Part shown: piece after piece, positions 1 to 8,601 of the stretch
How the letters are laid out: each line of letters starts with the position of its first letter
Numbering within the stretch: the stretch's first letter is position 1
Assembly: GCA_963702765.1 (NCBI GenBank)
Contig: CAVPEB010000035.1
Span: 1 to 64,000, forward strand
Origin: DATMNR01 sp963702765
GTDB lineage: Bacteria > Chloroflexota > Ktedonobacteria > Ktedonobacterales > Ktedonobacteraceae
Reading direction: 5' to 3'
Length of the DNA: 64,000 nt
Position numbers and translations under genes: made by a program
The notes under the pieces: model-generated
The model's input: only the letters and a program-made list of their open reading frames with translations
Databases searched by the model: none
Told to the model about the DNA's origin: nothing

Positions 1-46
1 GATTGTTTTGGGAATTTAGCATATCTCTTTTGTCTTCAGCAATATG

Positions 47-100
47 CCTCTTTGTGAACACATTGTGATCTTACATACCTTCTTTGCGAACGCATTGTGA
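47..100. repeat. Imperfect direct repeat upstream of gerW-like gene
   Basis: Two related segments of about 22 bases (47-68 and 78-100) share the pattern CTTTGYGAACRCATTGTGA. They sit 80-130 bases upstream of the gerW-like start and could be regulator sites. No protein was matched to them. Nothing else was recognised in bases 1-179. Confidence 0.4.
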
Positions 101-179
101 GGGAGCCACGCTATGCTTTAAGGGTGGAGGGAGAGAAGATGTTATAGTGCGTACTTTCGATACCATTAAGAAGGAGTAC

Positions 180-764
180 ATGATGAGTACAAAGATAGAT
201 GTTCAAACAGAGCAAGCATATTCAGAACAGTATAATGAAGTGCTCGAACAACTATATGACAAAATAGAAGGCTCGGCCAAAGCAGCGGTGGCCTTCGCTC
301 CACCAGAGAAACACGATGGACTGGTGGTTATACCAGTTGCCAATGTGGGTTGGAGATTTGGAAGTGGAACCGGGACGAGCAAGCCAAAGGAACAAAGCAC
401 AGCGCAGAGGGGCATGGGAGTAGGAGGAACAATGTCTGTTACACCGGTGGGGTTTATTGAAGTGAAGGAGGGAACTGCAAAATTTCGGCCAATAGTTGCT
501 TTCGACAGCATACTGAAGATGCAGATTGTTGGAGGTTTGATCGCACTCGGAGTGGTCTCGCTGTTAGGACGTAGAAAAATGATGAAAGCTGAAAAGAGCC
601 GTGGATCACTTTTCAATCTTGTCTTCAGCCCGCACACCACTATCCTGGCAAGAGGGGGTCAAACTCGGAAACCACGAAGAGCTTCCCGACCGCGATTTGG
701 CTTGAACAGGAAGAGAATGCGTGCAGGGGAAACAAAGATGTTCAGGAGTAAGAGAACAAGGTAA
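180..764 (+). CDS. GerW/YtfJ-family sporulation protein
   Basis: The protein has about 194 residues. The N-terminal 125 residues look like the GerW/YtfJ spore-protein family: a short helical lead, the segment VVIPVANVGWRFGSG, a glycine-rich stretch (GMGVGGTMSVTPVGFIEV) and a terminal strand before a hydrophobic segment (QIVGGLIALGVVSLL). Family members are made in the developing spore and affect germination. The C-terminal ~50 residues are very basic (RKPRRASRPRFG, NRKRMR) and are not typical of the family. The start at 180 is chosen because AAGGAG lies 4-9 bases upstream; a longer frame opens at 84 without that support. The kinase-like gene follows after 38 bases on the same strand, so the two may be co-transcribed. 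The family call is fairly firm; the function here is inferred. Confidence 0.72.
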   Translation: MMSTKIDVQTEQAYSEQYNEVLEQLYDKIEGSAKAAVAFAPPEKHDGLVVIPVANVGWRFGSGTGTSKPKEQSTAQRGMGVGGTMSVTPVGFIEVKEGTAKFRPIVAFDSILKMQIVGGLIALGVVSLLGRRKMMKAEKSRGSLFNLVFSPHTTILARGGQTRKPRRASRPRFGLNRKRMRAGETKMFRSKRTR

Positions 765-802
765 TTCCTAAAGAAAGGCGACGAAGAGGGAGATCGAACC
801 TT

Positions 803-2310
803 ATGACAGGAACTGTGACGGTTGGGAAACTTCTCGGCGGACGATACCGGATCGTGAAGCTTATCGGAGAGGGTGGATTTGGCGCTGTTTATCAAGCAAA
901 TGACGAGCGTTTCCAGGCGACCCGTGTTGTTGCAATCAAAGAAATGAGCGATGCGAACCTGAGCACAAGTGAAAGGGAGAAAGCACTTGTAGACTTCCGT
1001 CGCGAAGCCAATTTGCTGGTACAACTGAACCATCCCAACCTGCCACAGGTCAGCGACTTCTTTGAAGAGGGCACTAAGGCATACCTGGTGATGGAGTTCA
1101 TCGAGGGGAAAACACTGGAGCAGACACCTGGATGATGCAGGTAGGCCACTCGATGAGGCGCTTGTAATGGATTGGGCTCTACAGCTCTGCTCTGTATTGC
1201 AATACTTGCATAACCACAAGCCGCCGATCATTTTCCGTGATATGAAGCCGTCGAATGTCATGGTGACGGTAGATAATCAGCTCAAGTTGATTGATTTTGG
1301 CATTGCGAGGATCTTTAAGACTTCGGCTACCAAGGATACAACCTTGCTGGGGTCGCAAGGGTACGCTCCACTCGAACAATACGGCAGGGGTCAGAGCGAC
1401 CCGCGCTCAGACATCTACGCACTGGGAGCTACTCTGTATCACTTACTCACGGGAAGTGTCCCGGCCGATGCTCCCTCACGTCGCGTCAATCCGCAGGCTT
1501 TTCTCACTCCACGCCAAATGAATCAACGTATCTCGCGGGCAACCGAAGATATTGTGCTTATGGCTATGGAACAGGACCCCGATGAGCGCTTTCAATCAGC
1601 GGAAGCGATGCGGAAAGCCATACTCGAAGAGAGTGAGGCACAAACATCTTTTGCTCCTTATACAAAAGGGTTAGCACCTCGAGTTTCTTTGAAGCCAAAC
1701 ACATCTCGCCAGTTTTGGAGATACTACAACCGCGACGAACGAGGTATCCTCTCCAGCAAGGAGCACTTTCGAACGCACGATCCTTCCTCTGGCTATAGAT
1801 ATTGGTTCGACCATTTACCAGGCGATCAAGGAAAATTCTTCACAACGAGCAAATGGCAATGCTGGTAGCACAGAATATGCTCCACAGTCCACGGTTGCCA
1901 GTCATATGCAAACAATGGCACCTCTTTCTGTTACACCTCGGGAACCAGTAGTGCGAAAAGGATTGCACCTGGTGGATAAAACACTGATGGTCGATCTTCA
2001 TGGAACCTATCACTTATTGGGATTGATCGGCACACTGCTCTTCCTGCTCCTGGCAGCGCGTTTCGTGCTCACTTTCTTCCAGCTCTCCCTGGGAGCGTTC
2101 TCTTCGTGGGTGAATGCTCTCAGTTCGCCAATTGTAGCTCCATTTGGAAACATGCTGGTAGCATTTCATCCATCTCCCTCAGCGAACTATATGGTTGATG
2201 TCTCGGTAATCGTTGCTTTCGTGGTCTTATCGATAGCATTAGCTCTCATACGAGGCCTACTAAAGCACTTTACAAAGCGACAGCAAGGACGAACTACCAG
2301 CTGGATTTGA
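803..2310 (+). pseudogene. Ser/Thr protein kinase with YggT-like membrane tail, two frameshifts
   Basis: Three reading frames together encode one protein of about 501 residues. Frame 1 (803-~1123) carries the glycine loop GEGGFGAVYQA and the VAIKEM lysine. Frame 2 (~1125-~1700) carries the catalytic loop FRDMKPSN, IDFG, the APE-like APLEQYG and the SDIYALGATLYHLLTG helix. Frame 3 (~1701-2310) gives a Ser/Thr/Ala-rich linker and two membrane segments (LLFLLLAARFVLTFF, VIVAFVVLSIALALI) separated by a YggT-like PIVAPFGNML. Removing one base near 1124 and one near 1700 restores a single frame. The HRD histidine is Phe, as in other bacterial kinases with FRDMKPSN; the catalytic Asp is present. The product would be a membrane-anchored signalling kinase. 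It is either a recent pseudogene or an intact gene with sequence errors. Confidence 0.75.
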
Positions 2311-2390
2311 TGGGTAACCCTTGTTGTTGGAAGCAAGGAATTTGAATGAGATCATTTCTCAGAGAGAACATACTCTGAAGCCCATACTTA

Positions 2391-3377
2391 TTACCATCGA
2401 TTATGAACTTGAGCGCGTATATACGTATCGTAGATCTCGCGCACACGCTGCATTGTCTCATCGCTAAGTGGTGGCAGCACTGTTGTATGCACGTTGTCTA
2501 TTATCTGCTGCGGATTCTTAGCTCCAGCAATGGTGCTAGACACTTCTGAAAACATTAAAATCCAACGCAAGGCAAATTGTGCCATGGTGGTGCCCTCGGG
2601 CACCAGCGCGCGCAGTTCCTCTACTGCTTGCAAGCCAATCTCGTAGTCAACGCCTGAGAATGTCTCACCCTGGTCAAAGGACTCTCCGTGACGGTTGAAG
2701 TTGCGATGGTCGTTTGGGTCGAATTGGGTGTTACGGGTAAACTTTCCAGTGAGCATTCCACTCGCTAACGGCACGCGCGCCAGAATTCCAACCTGGCGCT
2801 CACGAGCGGCTGCAAAAAACTGTTCCGCAGGTTTGAGTCGGAACATATTGAAGATAATCTGAACGCTCTGGACATTAGGGTAGGTTATGGCTTTGAGAGC
2901 CTCATCTACTTGCTCTACACTGACTCCATAAAAACGCACCTTGCCCTGTTGCACCAGGTCGTCGAGAATACCAAAGACTTCTGGCGTATCATAGACCTCT
3001 GATGGAGGGCAGTGGAGTTGGAGAAGATCAAGCGTTTCCATTTGCAGGTTCTGCAAACTGCGTTCGACAAAGGCTGTCAAATTTTGCCGATTGTAGCCAG
3101 AAGCAATATGGGGGTTGAGCCGCCGACCTGCTTTGGTCGCGACAATAATAGGCTCGCTGCGCGCTTTGCGCACCTGAGCAATTAATTGTTCAGAGTGGCC
3201 ATCACCATATACATCCGCCGTGTCGAAAAAATTAACACCCAGATCAATGGCCTGGTTAAGAGTTGCAAGCGAGATCTTGTCGTCTGTTGGTCCCCAGGCA
3301 TCGCCACCGATGCCCCATGCACCAAAGCCGATTGCCGATACGTTCCAACCAGTGCGGCCAAATGTTCGGTATTCCAT
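2391..3377 (-). CDS. Aldo/keto reductase
   Basis: About 328 residues, a full-length AKR (TIM barrel) of the bacterial oxidoreductase type. It would reduce carbonyl compounds with NADPH in the cytosol; the substrate is unknown. The catalytic tetrad is visible: Asp and Tyr in FFDTADVYG, Lys in VATKAG, His in LLQLHCP. A C-terminal cofactor-binding segment (STIAGAKNPQQI) is present. The start at 3377 is preferred over the longer frame to 3446 because GGAG precedes it at normal spacing and the protein then begins MEYRTFGRTGW, the usual AKR N-terminus. It is convergent with the kinase gene and divergent from the nuo operon. Confidence 0.88.
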   Translation of the reverse strand: MEYRTFGRTGWNVSAIGFGAWGIGGDAWGPTDDKISLATLNQAIDLGVNFFDTADVYGDGHSEQLIAQVRKARSEPIIVATKAGRRLNPHIASGYNRQNLTAFVERSLQNLQMETLDLLQLHCPPSEVYDTPEVFGILDDLVQQGKVRFYGVSVEQVDEALKAITYPNVQSVQIIFNMFRLKPAEQFFAAARERQVGILARVPLASGMLTGKFTRNTQFDPNDHRNFNRHGESFDQGETFSGVDYEIGLQAVEELRALVPEGTTMAQFALRWILMFSEVSSTIAGAKNPQQIIDNVHTTVLPPLSDETMQRVREIYDTYIRAQVHNRW

Positions 3378-3546
3378 ATGTTCATACTCCTTTTTGTATG
3401 TATTGTACAAGGTTTTTGATGCCGTGATAAGTAGGAAGGTTAGCATGTTGCTACTTCATCAATACCGACCTTTCGCTATGCTCTTGCCTACAATTGAAAG
3501 CAGCAAAGTGAAGTCAAATTCACCCAATAACCGCAACAATCTTCAT

Positions 3547-3577
3547 TTGACACTATCGCGCTAGCCTATGCTACGAT
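3547..3577 (+). promoter_or_regulatory. Candidate nuo operon promoter
   Basis: TTGACA at 3547-3552 is followed after 19 bases by TACGAT at 3572-3577, about 90 bases upstream of nuoA. The -35 is perfect, the -10 is weak and the spacer is long. This 223-base gap between the divergent reductase and nuoA must hold the operon's promoter, but the exact hexamers are tentative. Confidence 0.35.
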
Positions 3578-3669
3578 ACGAATGACGAAGTGTACAAATG
3601 ACACCTTGTTGGTGAACATAGTCGTGCAGAATGCACTGCATATAGATAGAGAATTGAAGGATCCCGCGC

Positions 3670-4020
3670 ATGGGAATACTCCCCATTTTTATCTATGTAT
3701 CGGTGGCTATTCTCTTTGGGATTGTGGTAATGGTTCTGACCGCCTTTCTCGGACCTAAGAAACCAACCCCTGAGAAGCTAGCCCCTTACGAAAGCGGCAT
3801 GCAAGAGATCGAGGCGCCGAAGCGGCGCTTTCCTATTAAGTATCTCCTGACAGGCATGCTATTTATTGTCTTCGATATCGAAATCGTTTCTTTTTATCCG
3901 TTAGCAATTTTACTTCACCAGATCAAACTACTGGGATTGGTTGAACTACTTCTCTTCCTTTTTATCTTGATGATAGCTTATATCTACGTGTGGCGAAAGG
4001 GGGCGTTTACATGGGAGTAA
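3670..4020 (+). CDS. nuoA: NADH-quinone oxidoreductase subunit A
   Basis: 116 residues with three membrane helices, the usual NuoA length. The family motif YESGMQEIEAPKRRFPIKY and the conserved acidic helix FIVFDIEIVSFYPLA are both visible. NuoA is a membrane-arm subunit next to the quinone-binding region of complex I. It is the first gene of a complete nuoA-N operon. The ATG at 3670 is preceded by AAGGAT. Its stop overlaps the nuoB start region, suggesting translational coupling. Confidence 0.95.
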   Translation: MGILPIFIYVSVAILFGIVVMVLTAFLGPKKPTPEKLAPYESGMQEIEAPKRRFPIKYLLTGMLFIVFDIEIVSFYPLAILLHQIKLLGLVELLLFLFILMIAYIYVWRKGAFTWE

Positions 4021-4610
4021 AGAACCCCTGGGAACCAGTACAGACATTCTCAAATGCACAAACACAGCGTTTGAAGCGCGAACTCCACGTGAAGAACGGG
4101 GAGGCAGGCATACTCACAACGCAAGTGAGTAAATTGATCGATTGGGGACGCAGTTCATCCTTATGGCCAGCTACGTTCGGCCTGGCATGCTGTGCGATTG
4201 AAATGATGTCGGCTAGCGCCGACCGCTTTGATATTTCTCGCTTCGGCGCCGAAGTGTTCCGTGCTTCGCCACGACAGGCAGACCTGATGATTGTAGCAGG
4301 ACGCTGTTCCATCAAAATGGCTCCCATTCTGAGGCAAATTTATAACCAGATGCCCGAACCCAAATGGGTCATTGCGATGGGTGCCTGCGCCTCCTGCGGT
4401 GGTATCTTTAATAATTATGCGATTGTGCAAGGGGTAGATAAAATAGTGCCAGTGGATGTTTTTATTCCAGGCTGCCCGCCGACACCAGAGATGCTGCTCT
4501 ACGGGTTTAATGAACTCCAACGCAAGATCCGCGAAGGTATTCCTAATCCTCCTGATCCACAGAAGGCCAGTGGCATGAGACTACAAGGGCCATTAGGAGA
4601 AGAACTGTAA
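4011..4610 (+). CDS. nuoB: NADH-quinone oxidoreductase subunit B
   Basis: About 199 residues. NuoB holds the terminal 4Fe-4S cluster N2 that passes electrons to quinone. The cluster cysteines are present: the tandem pair in GLACCAIEMM, one in VAGRCSIK and one in IPGCPPTP; MGACASCGG is also conserved. The ATG at 4011 is chosen over an upstream GTG at 3990 because AAAGGGGG sits just upstream at proper spacing; it overlaps the end of nuoA by 10 bases. The short C-terminal tail after residue ~165 is variable in the family. Confidence 0.95.
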   Translation: MGVKNPWEPVQTFSNAQTQRLKRELHVKNGEAGILTTQVSKLIDWGRSSSLWPATFGLACCAIEMMSASADRFDISRFGAEVFRASPRQADLMIVAGRCSIKMAPILRQIYNQMPEPKWVIAMGACASCGGIFNNYAIVQGVDKIVPVDVFIPGCPPTPEMLLYGFNELQRKIREGIPNPPDPQKASGMRLQGPLGEEL

Positions 4611-4681
4611 CACGAATTACACGTTCGTAGCAACAGCACAACAATTACGAATGCAATCATATTTTGAGGGATATCTAGAGT

Positions 4682-5209
4682 ATGGCGACAACAGCAAGTT
4701 CGACGGTAGCGATGGTGAGGGAAAAATTCCCCCAGGCAGTAATGGAAACAGTCAATTTCCGTGGAGAGGAAACCATAGTTCTTCAACCCAAACACGTGGC
4801 GACTGTATGCACGTATCTTCTAAAAAACCAGCAATACAGTTTCCTATCAAGTATCACGGCTGTTGATTGGTTAGAACGCGAACCTCGTTTTGATGTGGTC
4901 TATCATTTGCTGTCAATTCCCAACCAGAGTGAATTACGCTTGAAGGTACGAGTTGGAGAAACAGGTGAGGAACATCCCTCGGTACCAACGGTAAGTGGCG
5001 TCTGGCCTGGAGCAAACTGGTATGAACGCGAAGTATACGACCTCTTTGGCATCATCTTCACTGGACATCCCGATTTGCGACGTATCCTGATGCCTATGGA
5101 CTGGACGACTCACCCGTTGCGCAAGGATTATCCACTTACGGGCTTCGACTTGCCTGAACCCCACTGGGGAGGTCAGGTTCCGTATGATACTGACCCGGGT
5201 GTTGGCTAG
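4682..5209 (+). CDS. nuoC: NADH-quinone oxidoreductase subunit C
   Basis: 175 residues, a separate NuoC (not fused to NuoD). It belongs to the peripheral arm. The family signature is clear near the C-terminus: WYEREVYDLFGI, HPDLRRILMP and HPLRKDYPL. The 71-base gap after nuoB and 103-base gap before nuoD hold nothing recognisable. Confidence 0.94.
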   Translation: MATTASSTVAMVREKFPQAVMETVNFRGEETIVLQPKHVATVCTYLLKNQQYSFLSSITAVDWLEREPRFDVVYHLLSIPNQSELRLKVRVGETGEEHPSVPTVSGVWPGANWYEREVYDLFGIIFTGHPDLRRILMPMDWTTHPLRKDYPLTGFDLPEPHWGGQVPYDTDPGVG

Positions 5210-5312
5210 CCAGACAATGCGCACGCCTTACAGCCGCGAACTCAATGAGAGCCGCAGCAAATTCACTGAAAATCAGGAGCCTGGAACAGAGAAAAGGTAA
5301 TGTTGAGGATAT

Positions 5313-6551
5313 ATGCAGAAGCAGGATGTAGAAACACAATATATCATTGAAGATAGCCAGTCTCTCGAAGATGGGAAACGTGTCGATTCAATGATCATTA
5401 ATATGGGACCACAGCATCCAAGCACTCATGGCGTGCTACGTCTCATATTGACCATCAATGGCGAAACAGTCGTCAAGGCTGTGCCTGACATCGGTTTTCT
5501 ACACACAGGCATTGAGAAGACCGCCGAGGCCAAGACGTATCACCAGGCACTTGTATTGACTGACCGTATGGACTACCTTTCTCCGCTCAACAGTAACCTT
5601 GGATACTCACTGGCTGTAGAGAAATTGCTCGGTATCGAGGACGAGATCACTGACAAGATTCGCTATGCCCGCGTGCTGCTCGCAGAATTACAACGTATTG
5701 CCAGCCACCTGGTCTGGTTGGGAACACACGCACTTGACCTGGGAGCCATGAGTGTTTTCCTGTATTGTTTCCGCGAACGCGAAATGATCCTGGATATTTT
5801 CGAAGAGATTTCAGGCGTACGCATGATGACCAGCTACATTTGTCCTGGAGGTCTGCAAGCTGACCTGACACCGGGCTTCGATGGCAAGGTACGCGCGTTT
5901 ACCAGTATCTTCCTTGATCGTTTGCAAGAATATCACGACCTTTTGACGAATAACCAGATCTGGATGGAGCGTACGAAGGGTGTGGGTATTTTGAGCGCAA
6001 AGGATGCCCTCGCCTACGGCGCGAGCGGCCCCGTTCTGCGCGGGAGCAACGTTGTATGGGATATACGCAAGGCATTCCCCTACAGTGGCTACGAAAAGTT
6101 TGATTTTGATATTCCAGTAGGCACCAACGGCGATGTCTATGATCGTTACCTGGTACGTATGTTAGAGATGGAAGAGAGCCTGAAGATTGTAAATCAGGCA
6201 CTTGAAGGCATGCCAGATGGAGCATATCGAGTTGACAATCCTAAAATCACGCCACCGCCTAAATGGCAGATAACTGGTAGTATGGAGGCGTTAATCCATC
6301 ACTTCAAGCTGTATACTGAAGGATACCGTCCACCCAAAGGTGAGGTGTTTGTGCGTACAGAAGCACCCAAAGGCGAGCTTGGCTTCTACATTGTGAGCGA
6401 TGGGACAGCCAAACCATATCGCATGCATGTACGCGCACCATCGTTTGCAAATCTTGAAGCACTGCCCCTCATGATTGAAGGGGGCTTCCTCGCTGACGTT
6501 GTAGCAGCGATTGGCAGCATTGATATCGTGCTTGGAGAGGTGGATCGATAA
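5313..6551 (+). CDS. nuoD: NADH-quinone oxidoreductase subunit D
   Basis: 412 residues, the 49-kDa subunit homologue that forms the quinone pocket with NuoB. Motifs seen are NMGPQHPSTHGVLRL, the TYHQALVLTDRMDYLSPLN region, and the C-terminal IGSIDIVLGEVDR, the standard ending. It is derived from the large subunit of NiFe hydrogenases but lacks the metal-binding cysteines, as expected for NuoD. Confidence 0.96.
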   Translation: MQKQDVETQYIIEDSQSLEDGKRVDSMIINMGPQHPSTHGVLRLILTINGETVVKAVPDIGFLHTGIEKTAEAKTYHQALVLTDRMDYLSPLNSNLGYSLAVEKLLGIEDEITDKIRYARVLLAELQRIASHLVWLGTHALDLGAMSVFLYCFREREMILDIFEEISGVRMMTSYICPGGLQADLTPGFDGKVRAFTSIFLDRLQEYHDLLTNNQIWMERTKGVGILSAKDALAYGASGPVLRGSNVVWDIRKAFPYSGYEKFDFDIPVGTNGDVYDRYLVRMLEMEESLKIVNQALEGMPDGAYRVDNPKITPPPKWQITGSMEALIHHFKLYTEGYRPPKGEVFVRTEAPKGELGFYIVSDGTAKPYRMHVRAPSFANLEALPLMIEGGFLADVVAAIGSIDIVLGEVDR

Positions 6552-6570
6552 TTCATATGCAGCCGGAAAC

Positions 6571-6584
6571 GACGCTAATGCGTC
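6571..6584. repeat. Short palindrome GACGCTAATGCGTC between nuoD and nuoE
   Basis: A 14-base inverted repeat lies in the 71-base nuoD-nuoE gap. A near copy (GACGCTAGCGCGTC, with the same CGAC prefix and TCT suffix) lies in the nuoJ-nuoK gap at 13238-13251. They may be small dispersed extragenic palindromes or RNA-processing sites. Confidence 0.45.
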
Positions 6585-6622
6585 TGTCGCTTCACGATCA
6601 TCCGTCTGAAAGGAACGTCTAA

Positions 6623-7177
6623 ATGGTTTCAAAACAGGCAAAACAGCGCATGCGGGACCTGGCAGCACGCTACCCTGTTGCGCGTTCAGCTATCATGCCC
6701 GCACTCTATATTGCCCAACAAGAAGAAGGATATATCACCCAGGACGCATTGCAAGCAGTGGCCGAAGCGATTGGATTGACTGTTGACGATGTTGAAAGTG
6801 TAGCCACTTTTTATACAATGTATTATCAACACCCACCGGGGAAAAAGGTTATTAAAGTCTGCACCAGTATCGCCTGCTATCTCCGCGGTTGCGATGATGT
6901 TGCCAATCACCTCGAAAAGCGGCTGGGAATAAAACGTGGCGAAACAAGCGCTGATGGCAATTACACACTTATGGCGGTTGAATGCCTGGCCTCGTGCGGC
7001 ACTGCACCTGTACTACAGGTAAACGATGAATTTGTCGAGAAAATCACACTCGAGATGGTCGATGCATTAGTTGATAAATGGAATGGTGAATTAGGGAACG
7101 TTTCAAATACAAACGCCTTAGATGGGCAGGGCGGAAACATCAAAGATGTTGAGCCAAAAACAGAAATAAGGTTGTAA
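6623..7177 (+). CDS. nuoE: NADH-quinone oxidoreductase subunit E
   Basis: 184 residues, thioredoxin-like 24-kDa subunit with the 2Fe-2S cluster N1a. The four cluster cysteines are in CTSIACYLRGC (from residue ~80) and CLASCGTAP; the helical N-terminal region (LYIAQQEEGYI, VESVATFYTMY) is typical. The ~30-residue polar C-terminal extension is not needed for the fold. GGAACG precedes the ATG. NuoE pairs with NuoF in the NADH-oxidising module. Confidence 0.95.
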   Translation: MVSKQAKQRMRDLAARYPVARSAIMPALYIAQQEEGYITQDALQAVAEAIGLTVDDVESVATFYTMYYQHPPGKKVIKVCTSIACYLRGCDDVANHLEKRLGIKRGETSADGNYTLMAVECLASCGTAPVLQVNDEFVEKITLEMVDALVDKWNGELGNVSNTNALDGQGGNIKDVEPKTEIRL

Positions 7178-7190
7178 GGACTCGCATAGC

Positions 7191-8483
7191 ATGCCAGAAC
7201 TCATTGTAACAAAAGACATAGATGCGCCCGGGTTGGATACTCTCGATGGCTATCGTCAGCATGGGGGTTATGAAGCCCTGAGCAAGGCGCTCAAAGAATA
7301 TCAACCAGATGAACTGGTTGAACTGGTCAAGAAATCGGGGCTGCGCGGGCGCGGTGGAGCAGGTTTTCCCACGGGGATGAAGTGGAGCTTTCTCGCCAAG
7401 AATGACAAGACACGCTACCTTTGCTGTAACGCCGATGAAAGCGAGCCGGGCACATTCAAAGACCGCATGATTATGGAGAAAAGCCCGCATCAACTCGTCG
7501 AGGGGGTCATTCTTGCGAGCTATGCCTGCAATGTTTCAACAGCCTTTATTTATGTGCGTGGTGAACTGGCTCTGGCGGGTCGACAGGTTGAACGGGCCAT
7601 TGAAGAAGCATATGCTGCAGGCTTTATTGGTAAGAATATCCTTGGCAGCGGCTTTTCTCTCGATGTCATTTTGCATCGTGGCGCTGGCGCATATATCTGC
7701 GGAGAAGAGAGTGCGTTGATGGAGTCTCTGGAGGGAAGACGTGGTTACCCACGATTAAAGCCACCATTTCCTGCTGTAATCGGCCTCTATGGTGGACCAA
7801 CGGTCATCAACAACTGCGAAACACTGTCAACCCTCCCTGCTATTATAAGAAATGGGGCAGAATGGTACGCCTCGTTCGGAACTGAAAAGAGTACGGGAAC
7901 ACGTATTTTCTGCTTGAGCGGGCATGTCAAAAAACCAGGAAACTATGAGTTGCCTTTGGGAACCCCAATTCGGACCTTGATCTATGATGAACAGTATGGT
8001 GGAGGTATCCTCGACGACAAGCAACTTAAAGCTATCATACCGGGAGGATCTTCAACTTTCATACTTGGAGCGGATAAAGTGGACACTCCCCTGGATTTTG
8101 AATCTATAGCAGCGGCTGGTTCGATGCTTGGTTCAGGCGGAGTAGTTGTCATGCACGAAGATACCTGCATTGTCGATGCAGTATTGAGAATGACTGAGTT
8201 CTATCGAGATGAATCATGCGGCAAATGCACACCGTGCCGCGAGGGAACTTACTGGCTAACAGAGATATTGCACCGTATAGAACATGGTGATGGGAATGAA
8301 AACGATATCGATCTTCTCATGGATATTTGTGATAACATCAGTGGCAAATCCTTCTGTCCGTTGGGAGATGCTGCTACGAGTAGTATCACAAGTAGTATCA
8401 AACTGTTCCGTGAAGAATATGTATATCACGTTCGAGAGGGAAGATGCATGGTGAGTAGAGAAGCTGCCATGGTTGCTTCGTAG
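7191..8483 (+). CDS. nuoF: NADH-quinone oxidoreductase subunit F
   Basis: 430 residues, the 51-kDa subunit that oxidises NADH with FMN and passes electrons to the N3 4Fe-4S cluster. The FMN/NADH-binding GRGGAGFPTGMKW lies at residues ~52-64, a second glycine-rich segment (GAGAYICGEESAL) follows, and the cluster cysteines are in SCGKCTPCREGT (first Cys ~343) plus a later FCPLGD. Starts 13 bases after nuoE. The gene is intact. Confidence 0.96.
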   Translation: MPELIVTKDIDAPGLDTLDGYRQHGGYEALSKALKEYQPDELVELVKKSGLRGRGGAGFPTGMKWSFLAKNDKTRYLCCNADESEPGTFKDRMIMEKSPHQLVEGVILASYACNVSTAFIYVRGELALAGRQVERAIEEAYAAGFIGKNILGSGFSLDVILHRGAGAYICGEESALMESLEGRRGYPRLKPPFPAVIGLYGGPTVINNCETLSTLPAIIRNGAEWYASFGTEKSTGTRIFCLSGHVKKPGNYELPLGTPIRTLIYDEQYGGGILDDKQLKAIIPGGSSTFILGADKVDTPLDFESIAAAGSMLGSGGVVVMHEDTCIVDAVLRMTEFYRDESCGKCTPCREGTYWLTEILHRIEHGDGNENDIDLLMDICDNISGKSFCPLGDAATSSITSSIKLFREEYVYHVREGRCMVSREAAMVAS

Positions 8484-8507
8484 GCGGGCCGATACATCGG
8501 CCCCTAC
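8481..8507. repeat. Extragenic palindrome after nuoF
   Basis: Arms GGGCCGAT (8486-8493) and ATCGGCCC (8496-8503), flanked by GTAG and CTAC, form a long hairpin at the nuoF stop. There is no T tract, so it is more likely a dispersed extragenic palindrome or a stabilising hairpin than a terminator. The rest of the 118-base gap to nuoG shows nothing clear. Confidence 0.5.
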
Positions 8508-8601
8508 GGAAATTCCTATTTATCACATGGAAATCTATAATCGACACTAACGATTACATACATCATCGATCCAAACAGATAGATAAGCGGTAAATAAAGA
8601 T

